This document shows positions 55,391-64,000 of a stretch of 64,000 bases of DNA, in pieces. The notes beneath the pieces are model-generated. The model did not search any database, had not been told where the DNA came from, and saw only the letters and a list, made by a program, of their open reading frames with translations. Made by a program: the position numbers and the translations under genes. The DNA comes from Montifringilla adamsi. Taxonomy: Eukaryota > Chordata > Aves > Passeriformes > Passeridae. The DNA lies in assembly GCA_017590115.1 (NCBI GenBank), contig JAGGNK010007559.1, forward strand, positions 5,992,641 to 6,056,640. The letters run 5' to 3'. Each line of letters starts with the position of its first letter. Position 1 is the stretch's first letter.

Positions 55391-56902
55391 TTAATGCAAT
55401 CCCAGGAACTCTTTCAAAAGCTCACAGGTTTTCTTGTGGATGACTTCGCGGAGCTTGCGCACGCGCCGGACGCTGGAGGTGCCCACAAAGCTGTCTGGCT
55501 GTAGGATGGCCATGCCATTGTGGACATCCCCCATGATGATGAGCTGGCCATCCACTGTGGTCATGTTGGGACACGGGCAGCTCCAGTCCATGTTCAAAAG
55601 CGTGATTTCTAGTGGTTCCTTCCCCAGGAATTTTAATCCCATCTTTTCATCCTTGAGAATCTCCTCCACCGTCACCAGGGCATGTCCTGAGTCTTGGTCT
55701 TCGGTCAGCTCCGTGATGCGGCCCAGGATGACAAAGTCACTTTTGCAGAAGCTGGTCACCAGCTTCTGGCGGGGTTTGCAGGCCTTGCAGTGTGTGTTCT
55801 TTGGGAAGGGGCACATCTCCTCGCAGGCCTCCCGGCTCTCAAAGTTATTCTCATTGCCTCCACACCCTCCGTAGATAAAGGATTGGCACTGCTTTGTCAA
55901 GCTATTGTAGGCCCACCTGGGCTCGTAGGCCTTGCAGTGGCCTTGAAGGGCAGGCAGGTTGCAGATGTTGATGGGGCCGTTCATGCACGTTAGCATGCAA
56001 CTCTCGTAGGTCTCAAAGTGGTTGAGGTTGCTGTTACAGTTCCCATAGATGAAAGTAAAGCAGTTGTTTTTCTTGGCATCATAGTACCACCTGGTCTGCT
56101 CTTCCCCACAGTCTTCACTGTCCGGCTGCTTCAGGCACTCGTCGGTTGGAAAATGTGTTTTGTTCTGGGAAGCTTCCTTGGATGTGGGCTCTCCTCTGAT
56201 GACTGACAGAGGGAAATCCGCCCGGAGGAGGCCACCACTGTTCTGGGCAGTGCAGGTGTAGATTCCTGCATCCTGCAGCTGCGTGTTGTAGATGACCAGC
56301 TGGGCGATGTTGGTGACCACGACGTTCCCTCTGACGTGGTTCGGCTTCATGATGACTTTGTCCTTCCCATCGACCTGCTTCTCCCATGTGATTTCTGGCT
56401 TGGGTCTTCCTGAAACGTCGCAGAGGAAGCTGACGGTCTCTCCCACGTAGACAGACTGATGGACGGGGTTGTTCACCAGTGCAGGTGGCAGGATATCAAC
56501 GACTGTTGTCTCGGAGTAGGCGGTGGTAGGGCGAGCTGTTGTTTCTGGGGGGATAGGGCTGGTGTTTGGCCAGGTGAGATGGTACCTACAGGTGACCACG
56601 CTCAGTGTAATGCCTTTGATGCAGGCCTCTGCATCCATGTAGCACTTGTTGTAGTAGGTGAGCCCGTCAGAGGCACAGGTAAAGCTCGGCTCCTTCTCAC
56701 ATCTGTCCTTGCACTTGCAGACGGGCTGCCCGTCCCAGATGTCGCACTCTGAGCCTTGCTGGATGCACATGAAGCGGTCACAGGTTGCCTCTTTGGGCAT
56801 CCCCACAGGCCCCTTTTTCCCCTTGATGTCCATGTACCGAGCAGCCACACAGCTCTTGGTTCCACAGACATTGGGGCAGCACTTCTCAAAGGTCTCGCAC
56901 TC
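55391..56902 (-). CDS. WFIKKN2: WFIKKN2 exon 2: most of the WAP/Kazal/Ig/Kunitz/NTR protein
   Basis: Encodes residues 68-570 of a secreted inhibitor that binds GDF8 (myostatin) and GDF11. The acceptor 'ttccttccccgcag|GAG' sets the start at 56,902 in phase 0, so exon 1 joins without a split codon.
Domains in full-protein numbering: second half of the WAP domain to about 90 (Cys 69, 75, 76, 80, 85); follistatin/Kazal-like domain about 119-172; Ig-like domain about 208-302 (Cys 228 and 284, Trp 240); Kunitz 1 at 323-373 with six Cys; Kunitz 2 at 381-431 with six Cys and Lys as P1 in CKAY; netrin-like NTR domain 439-570, ending EFLGLH. N-glycosylation sequons are near 180, 314 and 513.
Total length of 570 is close to the 576 of human. 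It is WFIKKN2 rather than WFIKKN1 from overall wording and its position beside TOB1. The frame is intact. Confidence 0.96.
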   Translation of the reverse strand, partial: ECETFEKCCPNVCGTKSCVAARYMDIKGKKGPVGMPKEATCDRFMCIQQGSECDIWDGQPVCKCKDRCEKEPSFTCASDGLTYYNKCYMDAEACIKGITLSVVTCRYHLTWPNTSPIPPETTARPTTAYSETTVVDILPPALVNNPVHQSVYVGETVSFLCDVSGRPKPEITWEKQVDGKDKVIMKPNHVRGNVVVTNIAQLVIYNTQLQDAGIYTCTAQNSGGLLRADFPLSVIRGEPTSKEASQNKTHFPTDECLKQPDSEDCGEEQTRWYYDAKKNNCFTFIYGNCNSNLNHFETYESCMLTCMNGPINICNLPALQGHCKAYEPRWAYNSLTKQCQSFIYGGCGGNENNFESREACEEMCPFPKNTHCKACKPRQKLVTSFCKSDFVILGRITELTEDQDSGHALVTVEEILKDEKMGLKFLGKEPLEITLLNMDWSCPCPNMTTVDGQLIIMGDVHNGMAILQPDSFVGTSSVRRVRKLREVIHKKTCELLKEFLGLH

Positions 56903-59047
56903 CTGCGGGGAAGGAAAATAACCTGATCATTACTGGGAACAGAATCAAGGCTTTTTTGGAGACTCAGCAAGCAGAGAGCCCAGAAACTCAGCTCTGCCAC
57001 AGATATCCATGGTCTGAGACTCAGTGCCCCAGCTGTCAGTGAGTAGAAACATCCCCTAAGCATTTCCCAGGGGTTTCTGAAGTGCTGAAGAAGACTCTTG
57101 AGAAGGAAAATGTATTTCTGTTTGTTAAACACAAACCTCCTCATAAGTCTTTACCCCAGAGTCACATGGATTGCTTGACTATGAACCAACCACCCCCCTT
57201 CCATGCTCTCTGAAATGCCTGAGGACATGCCCTGAGAAACAAGAGCAGATGGAAAGTCTTATCATATGGCTGTAGGCAGTAATCCTTCTTATTTTCCACA
57301 GAAGTATGTAAAGTATTATTTGAATTCCCTGAGACTAACAGCCAGCTCTTGGAGGTGAAACTGCCAAGGATTTGTAATTGTTCACATTGTAGAGGAAATA
57401 ATAGAATATCTCAAAAGTAAGGTAATACTTGCTCCAAAAATAATTTTTCTATGGTATTTAGAAAAACAAACCCCAAACAGCTCATTATGGCTTCTCTGTC
57501 CTATTTTAGTCTTATTTTCAAATGCAGCATCGCTCTTCTAGTGATTTATTACGCCCCGCCTTGGCTACAGTCAGCTCTAAATTGTGGTTAATTTTAGCAG
57601 AATTTTCATCTTCTGTGCAGAAAAGGTATTTGATACGTGTGATCAGGGTTGCTGGGTTGTTATAGATTACTTCAAGGGACCAGGAAAACTGCTACCATGT
57701 GCCCAACAGGGCACACTTCCACTGTGTGTTAAACCTCTAAAAGCCCCCTAAAATCCATTAGCTTTCTCCATAAGTGAGAACAAAATGGTTTTTAAGCTAC
57801 CAAGCTAAAGAGCTTCTCCTGAGTCCAGTATCCTTTCCTTACTGGGAAAAAGATGACCTAATATCAAAACTCATTCTCCATTTCCAGCTGCACATTACTA
57901 GGTTTCAAAAGCAAAGCTAGAAACCAGGATTGTGGAGGTTTTCAGCTGGGGTTAAGGAGTGTGGCTTGGCAGAGTCCTTGGTTGCCTGCAGTACACTCAC
58001 TCCATCCAAAGTCCCAGGACTCTGTGCTGCCACTAGGCAAAATGAATATTTGTAACCAGTAGCTTCTGGCTTTCAGGTTTTGACCATTAAATTATTAAAA
58101 CATCATCGTCTGCTACTGTTGCTGCTGCCGGGGTTTTGAAAGTGTTTCAGTGTTCATTGCTGCACCTGGTAGTTGGAACAGAGGCAGCTTATTTGGGAAT
58201 GGCATAAGTAAAAAGAGCACCTTCATTCCTAACACATGGGATCCATCTGAGTAAATGTCTTTGTTTACTTATGGCCAGAATTTTTGTCAGTTTTTTCCCC
58301 CTTTTTAACATTGCAGAAACAGCCTGGTTACAGAGCACAAACCCAAACACTTCTTTTCAGCACAGTAAATGTTCTGTCAGCCAGGTTTGGGCTGCAGAAG
58401 CTTTGTCATGGGACATGATGTAAGAAGTAAGACAAGCAGGTATTTTCAGATGCCAGCTTGAGCTGACAGTGCTGACAGGTTGAAAAATGAATTTTAGGGT
58501 GGTAAGCTAAACACATTTTGAGCTGGGAGCATCCCACAGAACATCTGCCTGGTCATTTTAGCCATGCCCTGTTCTGCACCCCAAGCAAGCTTTGCACTTC
58601 AGATGCATCAAAGGCTGATGATTTACATGTTAAATTAAACTATTTCATACAGGATTCCTCCCAGGAATGTAAAACATTGATGATGGCCACCGACAACAAA
58701 GAGCATAATAACACTGTGAAAATACTGCAATTGGCCCCAGGGCATGCTGAGTTCTGGAGTATCAAATTCAGATATTTCTTTTGACATGAAAACAGGGAAA
58801 AGGATCAAAGAGAGTGAGCGCTATACCCACACAAGCAAACGTGGCAGCTGGCACACACCTCCCCTTTAACTGATAACTCATCACACCTTTTCCATGTTAT
58901 ATAGGTCACGGGTAAATTCAATACACTCACTGTCTGCACTGGGTCCTGCCCAGTGCCCTTGCAGCTGGGACAGAAGGCTCCCACCAAACACCCCGAGAGC
59001 CCCAGCAGCACCCGTGACGCAGAGACACAAAAATGTGCATCACTCAC
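56903..59047 (-). other. WFIKKN2: WFIKKN2 intron
   Basis: GT-AG intron of 2,145 bp on the - strand. The donor 'ctg|gtgagtg' is at 59,047 and the acceptor 'ccccgcag' ends at 56,903. It splits the WAP domain between Cys 63 and Cys 69, as in other vertebrate WFIKKN genes, which have two coding exons. No repeat or internal gene is seen. Confidence 0.9.
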
Positions 59048-59248
59048 CAGGTCAGCGTCGCACTCCCTCTTGCAAGTGCTCTGCGCGTCGACCCACAGGT
59101 TGGGGTTCATGTCATTGGGGCATATCCCAGCGTGGGAGTACCGGATTGGAGGTAGGGCTCTCCCTTTCAGAGAGACCTCCAGAAGCAAGAGGACACTGCT
59201 CTTCCCTAGCAAGATCCACATCCACCGAGTGAACAGCACCAACAACAT
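59048..59248 (-). CDS. WFIKKN2: WFIKKN2 exon 1: signal peptide and start of WAP domain
   Basis: Encodes residues 1-67. A hydrophobic signal peptide with core about 11-24 (WILLGKSSVLLLLE) ends near Ala 31. It is followed by the family-diagnostic LPPIRYSHAGICPNDMNPN and the first WAP cysteines (43, 59, 63). With Cys 69, 75, 76, 80 and 85 from exon 2 these make the eight cysteines of a four-disulphide core.
The chosen ATG (59,246-59,248) has G at -3. A second in-frame ATG at codon 10 gives MW, like the human N terminus, and is a possible alternative start with a poorer context. The exon ends at a consensus donor in phase 0. Confidence 0.93.
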
Positions 59249-59485
59249 CTCAGAATTTCTGCAGGGCAGTGGCAGTGTCCAAGTTGGAAGTAGTTCTTGT
59301 TTGCTTGGGTAGCTTTTTGGGGTTTTTTTTTTTGGTAAGCCTTAAGTTTTTGAGGAACCCAGATGCACCTGACTTTGGTAAAAACTTCAGCAAGCTCCTC
59401 TGCTGCCTCTGTCGACAGTGCAGTTTGGTCTGGACCTCATTGGATTAAAGGTCCTAGGAAGTCACCCCCTTATTTTAAGAGAAAC
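59249..59485 (-). other. WFIKKN2: WFIKKN2 5' UTR (inferred)
   Basis: About 237 nt between the start inferred from the TATA box and the main ATG. It contains one upstream ORF of 17 codons (59,440 down to 59,387, ATG in a weak context). A run of 11 T on the + strand at about 59,323-59,333 is A-rich in the transcript. Confidence 0.5.
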
Positions 59486-59510
59486 GCTACTTGTGCGAGC
59501 AGAGTTAGCT

Positions 59511-59519
59511 CTATTTATA
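59511..59519 (-). promoter_or_regulatory. WFIKKN2: WFIKKN2 TATA box
   Basis: The minus strand reads 'gggtataaatagagc', a near-ideal TATA box, and a GTTAAC word lies a little upstream. It predicts transcription from about 59,485. Unlike TOB1 there is no CpG island, which suggests a tissue-restricted promoter. Confidence 0.7.
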
Positions 59520-59529
59520 CCCTGCCTCT

Positions 59530-62500
59530 GTTAACAAGTCAGAAAAAGTAAACTTGATTTCTTTGACAGGCACACGCTTCCTATGTCCTGGTGGCAGTCA
59601 GACAGATTTGTTGCAAGAAAAAAAAGCTGGAAAGAGTTCAAAAGGCTGGAACTGGCATGGTGGGACCCCTGCATGTTTCTGAATGCAGGGAGGCCTTCTT
59701 AACCCCTTTAGACCTAAAGTACTTCCCTATGCTAAGAATGGCATTTACTTCTGAAAGGGGACTTGTCTAACTAACACGGACCACAGTCAGGGGATTTCCC
59801 CACAGCAAGGGGCTACACAATCACTTGCTAAAAGAAACAAATAATAGGATTGAAGCAATTAAAGCCAGAATATCATATTTTAACAAAGGAAGTAGGGAAG
59901 AAATAACTTATTTAAACTTAGGATCAACAAAGCAGAATGTCTTCGTAACTTCTCCCGGGGCTTCTCCAGGCTTTTTCTTCTCTTTGGTTGGGAGATTTCC
60001 ATGATGCTAAGTTTAATGCTGCCTTCCAGTCCCACCAGGAAGATGTTAAAAGTGTCCCTGAATTCCTCCACATTTCCTGACAGCCAGATCCCATTGTACA
60101 GTGGATTGCTGACCCCTTTAACAGCAACAACAAAAAATAGAAGTTCGACTCTATGGAAACCTGCATAAAGGAATGTACAGCATTTTTGCATTGGGGGGTG
60201 GGAGAGAAACTCAGTCAAGCTGAGTTCCTCATTCCCTGATTATTACAGCAAGGGGCTGATCCTGCTCATGCTGAACATGTGCCAGAATCCTGAGATAAGT
60301 GGCAGAAGTCTGAGTTGCTCAGCATCTTCCAGGATTAGGGCCTCTGGGCTGAGTTTTGGGTTAGCTTGGGTGGATCTTGTGTGTTGCTAAGAGCCTCCAG
60401 GGAGAATCAGGTAAGTTTGCATCCCATGTAGAGGTTCTGCAGGGCTGGACCAGCAGTGCTGTGCCTCAGTAGGAGGAAAGGTTGTGCATCCACCCCATGT
60501 CCAGTGCTGAGAGCTGCAAAGCCAGTCAGAGTTAGCCCTTACTTTTTTTTCATTGGGTTTATAAATCCAGCGTTGTTTTTCATGGCTGAGTTTGGACCTA
60601 ATTCTCCCCTGAGCAATGATGGCTGCCAACCAGTACAACCAGCAATGAACTGGGTCACCATGGGGCTCCTGCTGCTCCCAAGGGGCCAGGCAGCAGAGCA
60701 TAGTGACCTGCTGGTGTTTCCCAGGATCACCTCCAGGAGAAAGGGAGGGCAACCTGGAGTCAACCTGCCCCGGGCTGTGGCATTTCTGAGCAGCCCAGGC
60801 TTATAAAAGGGGCTGTTGTAGCTCTGATTTGTGTGCCTGCATTAACCATATGCACAGTATTTGAATTTCATGGGACGTGCAGAGCAAAGTTGTCCAAATT
60901 AGCTATTTATAAGGAGCAAGTCAACGGCCAGGCAGCAGTTTGCAGTTGATTTATTCACTCTGAAACTTTAGAAACCTGCATGACACTTGTACAAAGTGTG
61001 GCTGTGTGCTAAATGTTTTATTCAGCACTTGTTTACAAACTCAGCACCCTGTGATGCCTAAAAAAGCCAACCAAAAATGACACATTCCCAAGAGGTACTT
61101 AAAATTCTTGCAGCTCTATTAACAACAAAATCACATGTATTAGTGGTTCTGTTAACTAAACAAAGACACTTTATATTGTAAAACTGACTACAGATAAGCT
61201 TTGAAACCAGCTCTATGTGGGTCTTGAGGAGTGCAGGTATTCAGGGTGCTGGGGAAGCTGCCTTGTTGACCTCAACAGCCACTGCCCATGCAGGGAGTTT
61301 TCCCTCAATCCATTGCATTGCCACAGAGTAGCCATGGATGTGATTTTTCCCTGCCAGCTTTAATCTTTTATGGCCATTTTACCCTCTTACCTTCTGGGCC
61401 AGAGGTGAATCTTACAGTCTCCATCTCCTCTCCTGGTGCCAGACAGCCATGTCCTTGCTAGCTTTGGTGAGTGAGAGACACACTAATGTGGGCCACCATA
61501 GGTAGAACTCTGTTCCAAACGGGAAAAAACAGCACTATCTTATTTTTAACTGTCCCTGAGCAGGGATCCCTTGCCCAGAGGCACATTTCAGCTGCGGAGG
61601 AGCAGAGTGGGGCTCTGAAAAATCAGATACTGGTTTGCATCAGACAGGCAGAGCAGCCTTCTGCTTTGCTATGTCCTTCTCCACCCACAGGGATATTCTC
61701 CAGTGACAGGTAAGTCCCATTGCAGCTTTCTGCTTTCAGCTCTGAGGGATCATGTTCCTGGATCTTGGCCACTTGAGCTCAGCCAGGACAGAGGAAAGCA
61801 TTGCCATAAATCTCCCTGTGAATGTGGGCAGACAGCTCCAGAAGGCAAGAGAAGCAGTGAGGGGTCCAAACAACCCTTGACAGCTGCCCTGTTCCTGTCA
61901 GGACATCCCAGAGATGCTGTTAGTCAGCCTGAGGAGCGCATCCAGGAGGGAAACCACTATACAGGGTGCCCCACGTTGGCTCAGGGACAGCAGGGACCCT
62001 GATTGTCCCAGCATGGACAGCCAAGCTCTGACTAATGCATTCACTGTCTCCTGGGTTTCATTGAGGGCTGTTTACTTGCCTGTTTTAAGTTGATTTAACT
62101 CCAGTGACCTCAGTGGATCTGACTGGACACTCCAAAACACCACCAGTCAATGCCAGTTGTGAACTGGGGTCTCTATCAAGGTCTCTGTGTCCAGTTTTTC
62201 TGTTCCTCCTTGTGTATAAAGCACTGTGCATTTTTTCTTTAACATAAGCAATAAAGAAATCTCCATTCTCCACTTCTATGAACAAATCCATTATGAAAGC
62301 TGATTTTACGACTTACCAGCTATGTCAGATACTGACGTGATAAAGGTCTTCCCAAAAGAGATCAAGCCTTAGAAGCAACCCTATTAACTACCCCAAACTC
62401 CCCCTTTATGATCAAGATGCTGGAATGAATGAGTCTGCTCCATGGGGAACTGGGATGAACTTCTCTGGATCTTAGATGGACAAACCTGAGCCCTGATGGC

Positions 62501-64000
62501 ACAAAGCAACATCCTGGGTCTGCTCCCAGCAGTGTGTGACCAGCCTCAGTCCTGAAAAGCCCTCCTAGGGTACCCAAGGTCCTGGTTAGGATTCTTAATC
62601 TAGAACAGGCTTAACTGTTGTTGGGTTTTGTGTAAATTATAGTTTCTTTGTCCTTTTTCCTGCCCTCCTCTTCTGTGCCTTGTGTTGACCGATTATGTGC
62701 TGTGACACCTTTTAATTGAGGATGGAAACAGGATTCTCTGGTGCGCAGAAAAGTATAATTTTATTTGGGTATTTTTCCTTAAGCCACCTCTAAAGGAGCA
62801 GCAAACTGTTGATCAGATTTACTAGGCCAGCAGTCCTCATCTGGAGTTACTCAGCAGAGGGTGGATTCATTTGCTGGTTTTATTGTGGAAGGCTCTTGGC
62901 AGGAACTGTCACCCTGCGATGTTAAAACTCCAACTCCCATTGATCTCTTCCTCAGCACAGGGGCCCTTCCAGCCCCACCCTCCCGTGCTCCCTGGGCCCA
63001 CTGCCACTGGCAGCCGGGTTTGCCAACACAAACAGGAGCTACCACCTCTACAGACAGGCTGTGACTCATCACTGCCGGTGGCACTTTGCTGCCTTCCGGA
63101 GGGCTCCTGGCTGGAGTGGCACTGCCATGGGATGTCCTCAGCACATGCTGCCGATTAAGGCCAGAGGTGAAGGTTGGATGCTGGACCTGCTCTGCCTCTG
63201 AGAGTAGCATAAAAAAAGGATTCTGTCTGGTCCTTGAGGCTGCCCTCCTCCTCCTCTCACAGGACAGCTGGTGACAGCAGGGCCTGGTGCCAACTCCCTG
63301 CACTGCCCTCAGCATCAATCAGCCCCTTCTTCCAAATGGGACACCCAAATCTGCCCTGCCCACAGGGACCCTGGTCATGCAGGCTGCTCCGAGGACATGC
63401 TGTTCTTCAGCCCCACCATCACCATGCACCCTCTGTAGGTGGCTCCTTGTCCATGCACAGCTGAAAATATGACGCCTGTACTCTAAAAAAATCTGTTTAA
63501 TTTAGACAGTAACAACGTTCTAGGCTGTATGTAAAGCTCATTGCTTAAAGCTGATAGCCAGACATTTAAAAGGGAACATCACTGCCAGATCCCTTTTGGT
63601 GCGCAGCTGCCAACTGCTTCTCTCAAGCAGGCACATTGCTTCCACAGAGAAATACAGATAATGCCTTGTGGCCTCATCTTTATCTTGCTTTGGACTGCAA
63701 AGAGTCAAAGCTTCCCCTTTGAGTGATATCCTGAGCCTCGGCAAGACCTGCTAAGTGGATGGCCAGGGATCCCATCTTGGATGTCTTTCGACAGCACTCA
63801 GAAAACCACACATCTCCTGCTGGCTGGATGGTTGGCTGAGCAAGGAGGATTTTTGGCAGCATGAGATGCACCTCTGAACATCAAAGCGCAGGCAAACGCT
63901 GCTGTGCTGGCCACATGCTTTGGGAGCACATGCACACAGGCCAGGCAGATTTGGGCTGAAGGTGTACAATGGGAACAGCCTGTCTGGGTCTTATTTCAGC
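59530..64000. other. Upstream flank of WFIKKN2, no gene seen
   Basis: About 4.5 kb with no supported gene, RNA gene or dispersed repeat. Open frames up to 155 codons near 62,851-63,318 lie in GC-richer DNA, overlap others on the opposite strand and have no domain. The first few hundred bases probably hold WFIKKN2 promoter elements. Confidence 0.5.

Noticed and set aside
55434..56752. Several + strand frames of 60-150 codons opposite WFIKKN2
   Set aside because: Antisense shadows of a GC-rich coding exon, without domains or their own signals.
56602..57144. 180-codon frame on the - strand overlapping WFIKKN2
   Set aside because: Out-of-frame shadow of WFIKKN2 exon 2 and its intron; the real frame is fixed by domains and splice sites.
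62851..63318. 155-codon frame on the - strand upstream of WFIKKN2
   Set aside because: No domain, no splice or promoter context, and overlapping frames are open on the other strand.

Overview
This is vertebrate nuclear DNA, almost certainly avian. Two genes with ordinary GT-AG introns can be read. The interspersed repeats are nearly all 3' ends of CR1 LINEs, ending in variants of the bird hallmark 'ATTCTATGATTCTATG', and no mammalian SINEs are seen. The order of bird (songbird or other) cannot be fixed from the sequence alone.

Layout. Positions 1-28,300 are gene-poor AT-rich DNA with scattered CR1 3' ends and simple repeats. A GC-rich promoter island lies at about 28,340-29,780 and carries CCAAT boxes, a ZNF143-like site, CRE sites and a TATA box. 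It drives TOB1 on the + strand: non-coding exon 1 ends at 29,464, the intron is 29,465-31,683, the complete 323-codon coding exon is 31,821-32,792, and the 3' UTR ends near 33,610. From 33.6 to 54 kb is intergenic DNA holding a probable solo retroviral LTR (37.57-38.18 kb), two GC-rich minisatellites (44.16 and 48.02 kb), a 216-bp polypyrimidine tract (44.37 kb), a long T/G tract (48.25 kb) and CR1 fragments. WFIKKN2 then lies on the - strand: exon 2 (stop at 55,391) at 55,391-56,902, an intron of 2,145 bp, exon 1 coding part at 59,048-59,248, and a TATA box at 59,511-59,519. The remaining 4.5 kb upstream of WFIKKN2 shows no gene.

TOB1 and WFIKKN2 face each other (convergent), the same relation they have in mammals on human 17q21.33. 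TOB1 is an intracellular anti-proliferative adaptor that links PABP to the CCR4-NOT deadenylase. WFIKKN2 is a secreted multi-domain inhibitor that binds GDF8/GDF11. They are neighbours by synteny, not members of one pathway or operon. No previously undescribed system is evident. The most interesting items are the LTR with a duplicated polyadenylation segment, the hierarchical minisatellite, the long mirror-like polypyrimidine tract, and upstream ORFs in both genes' leaders.
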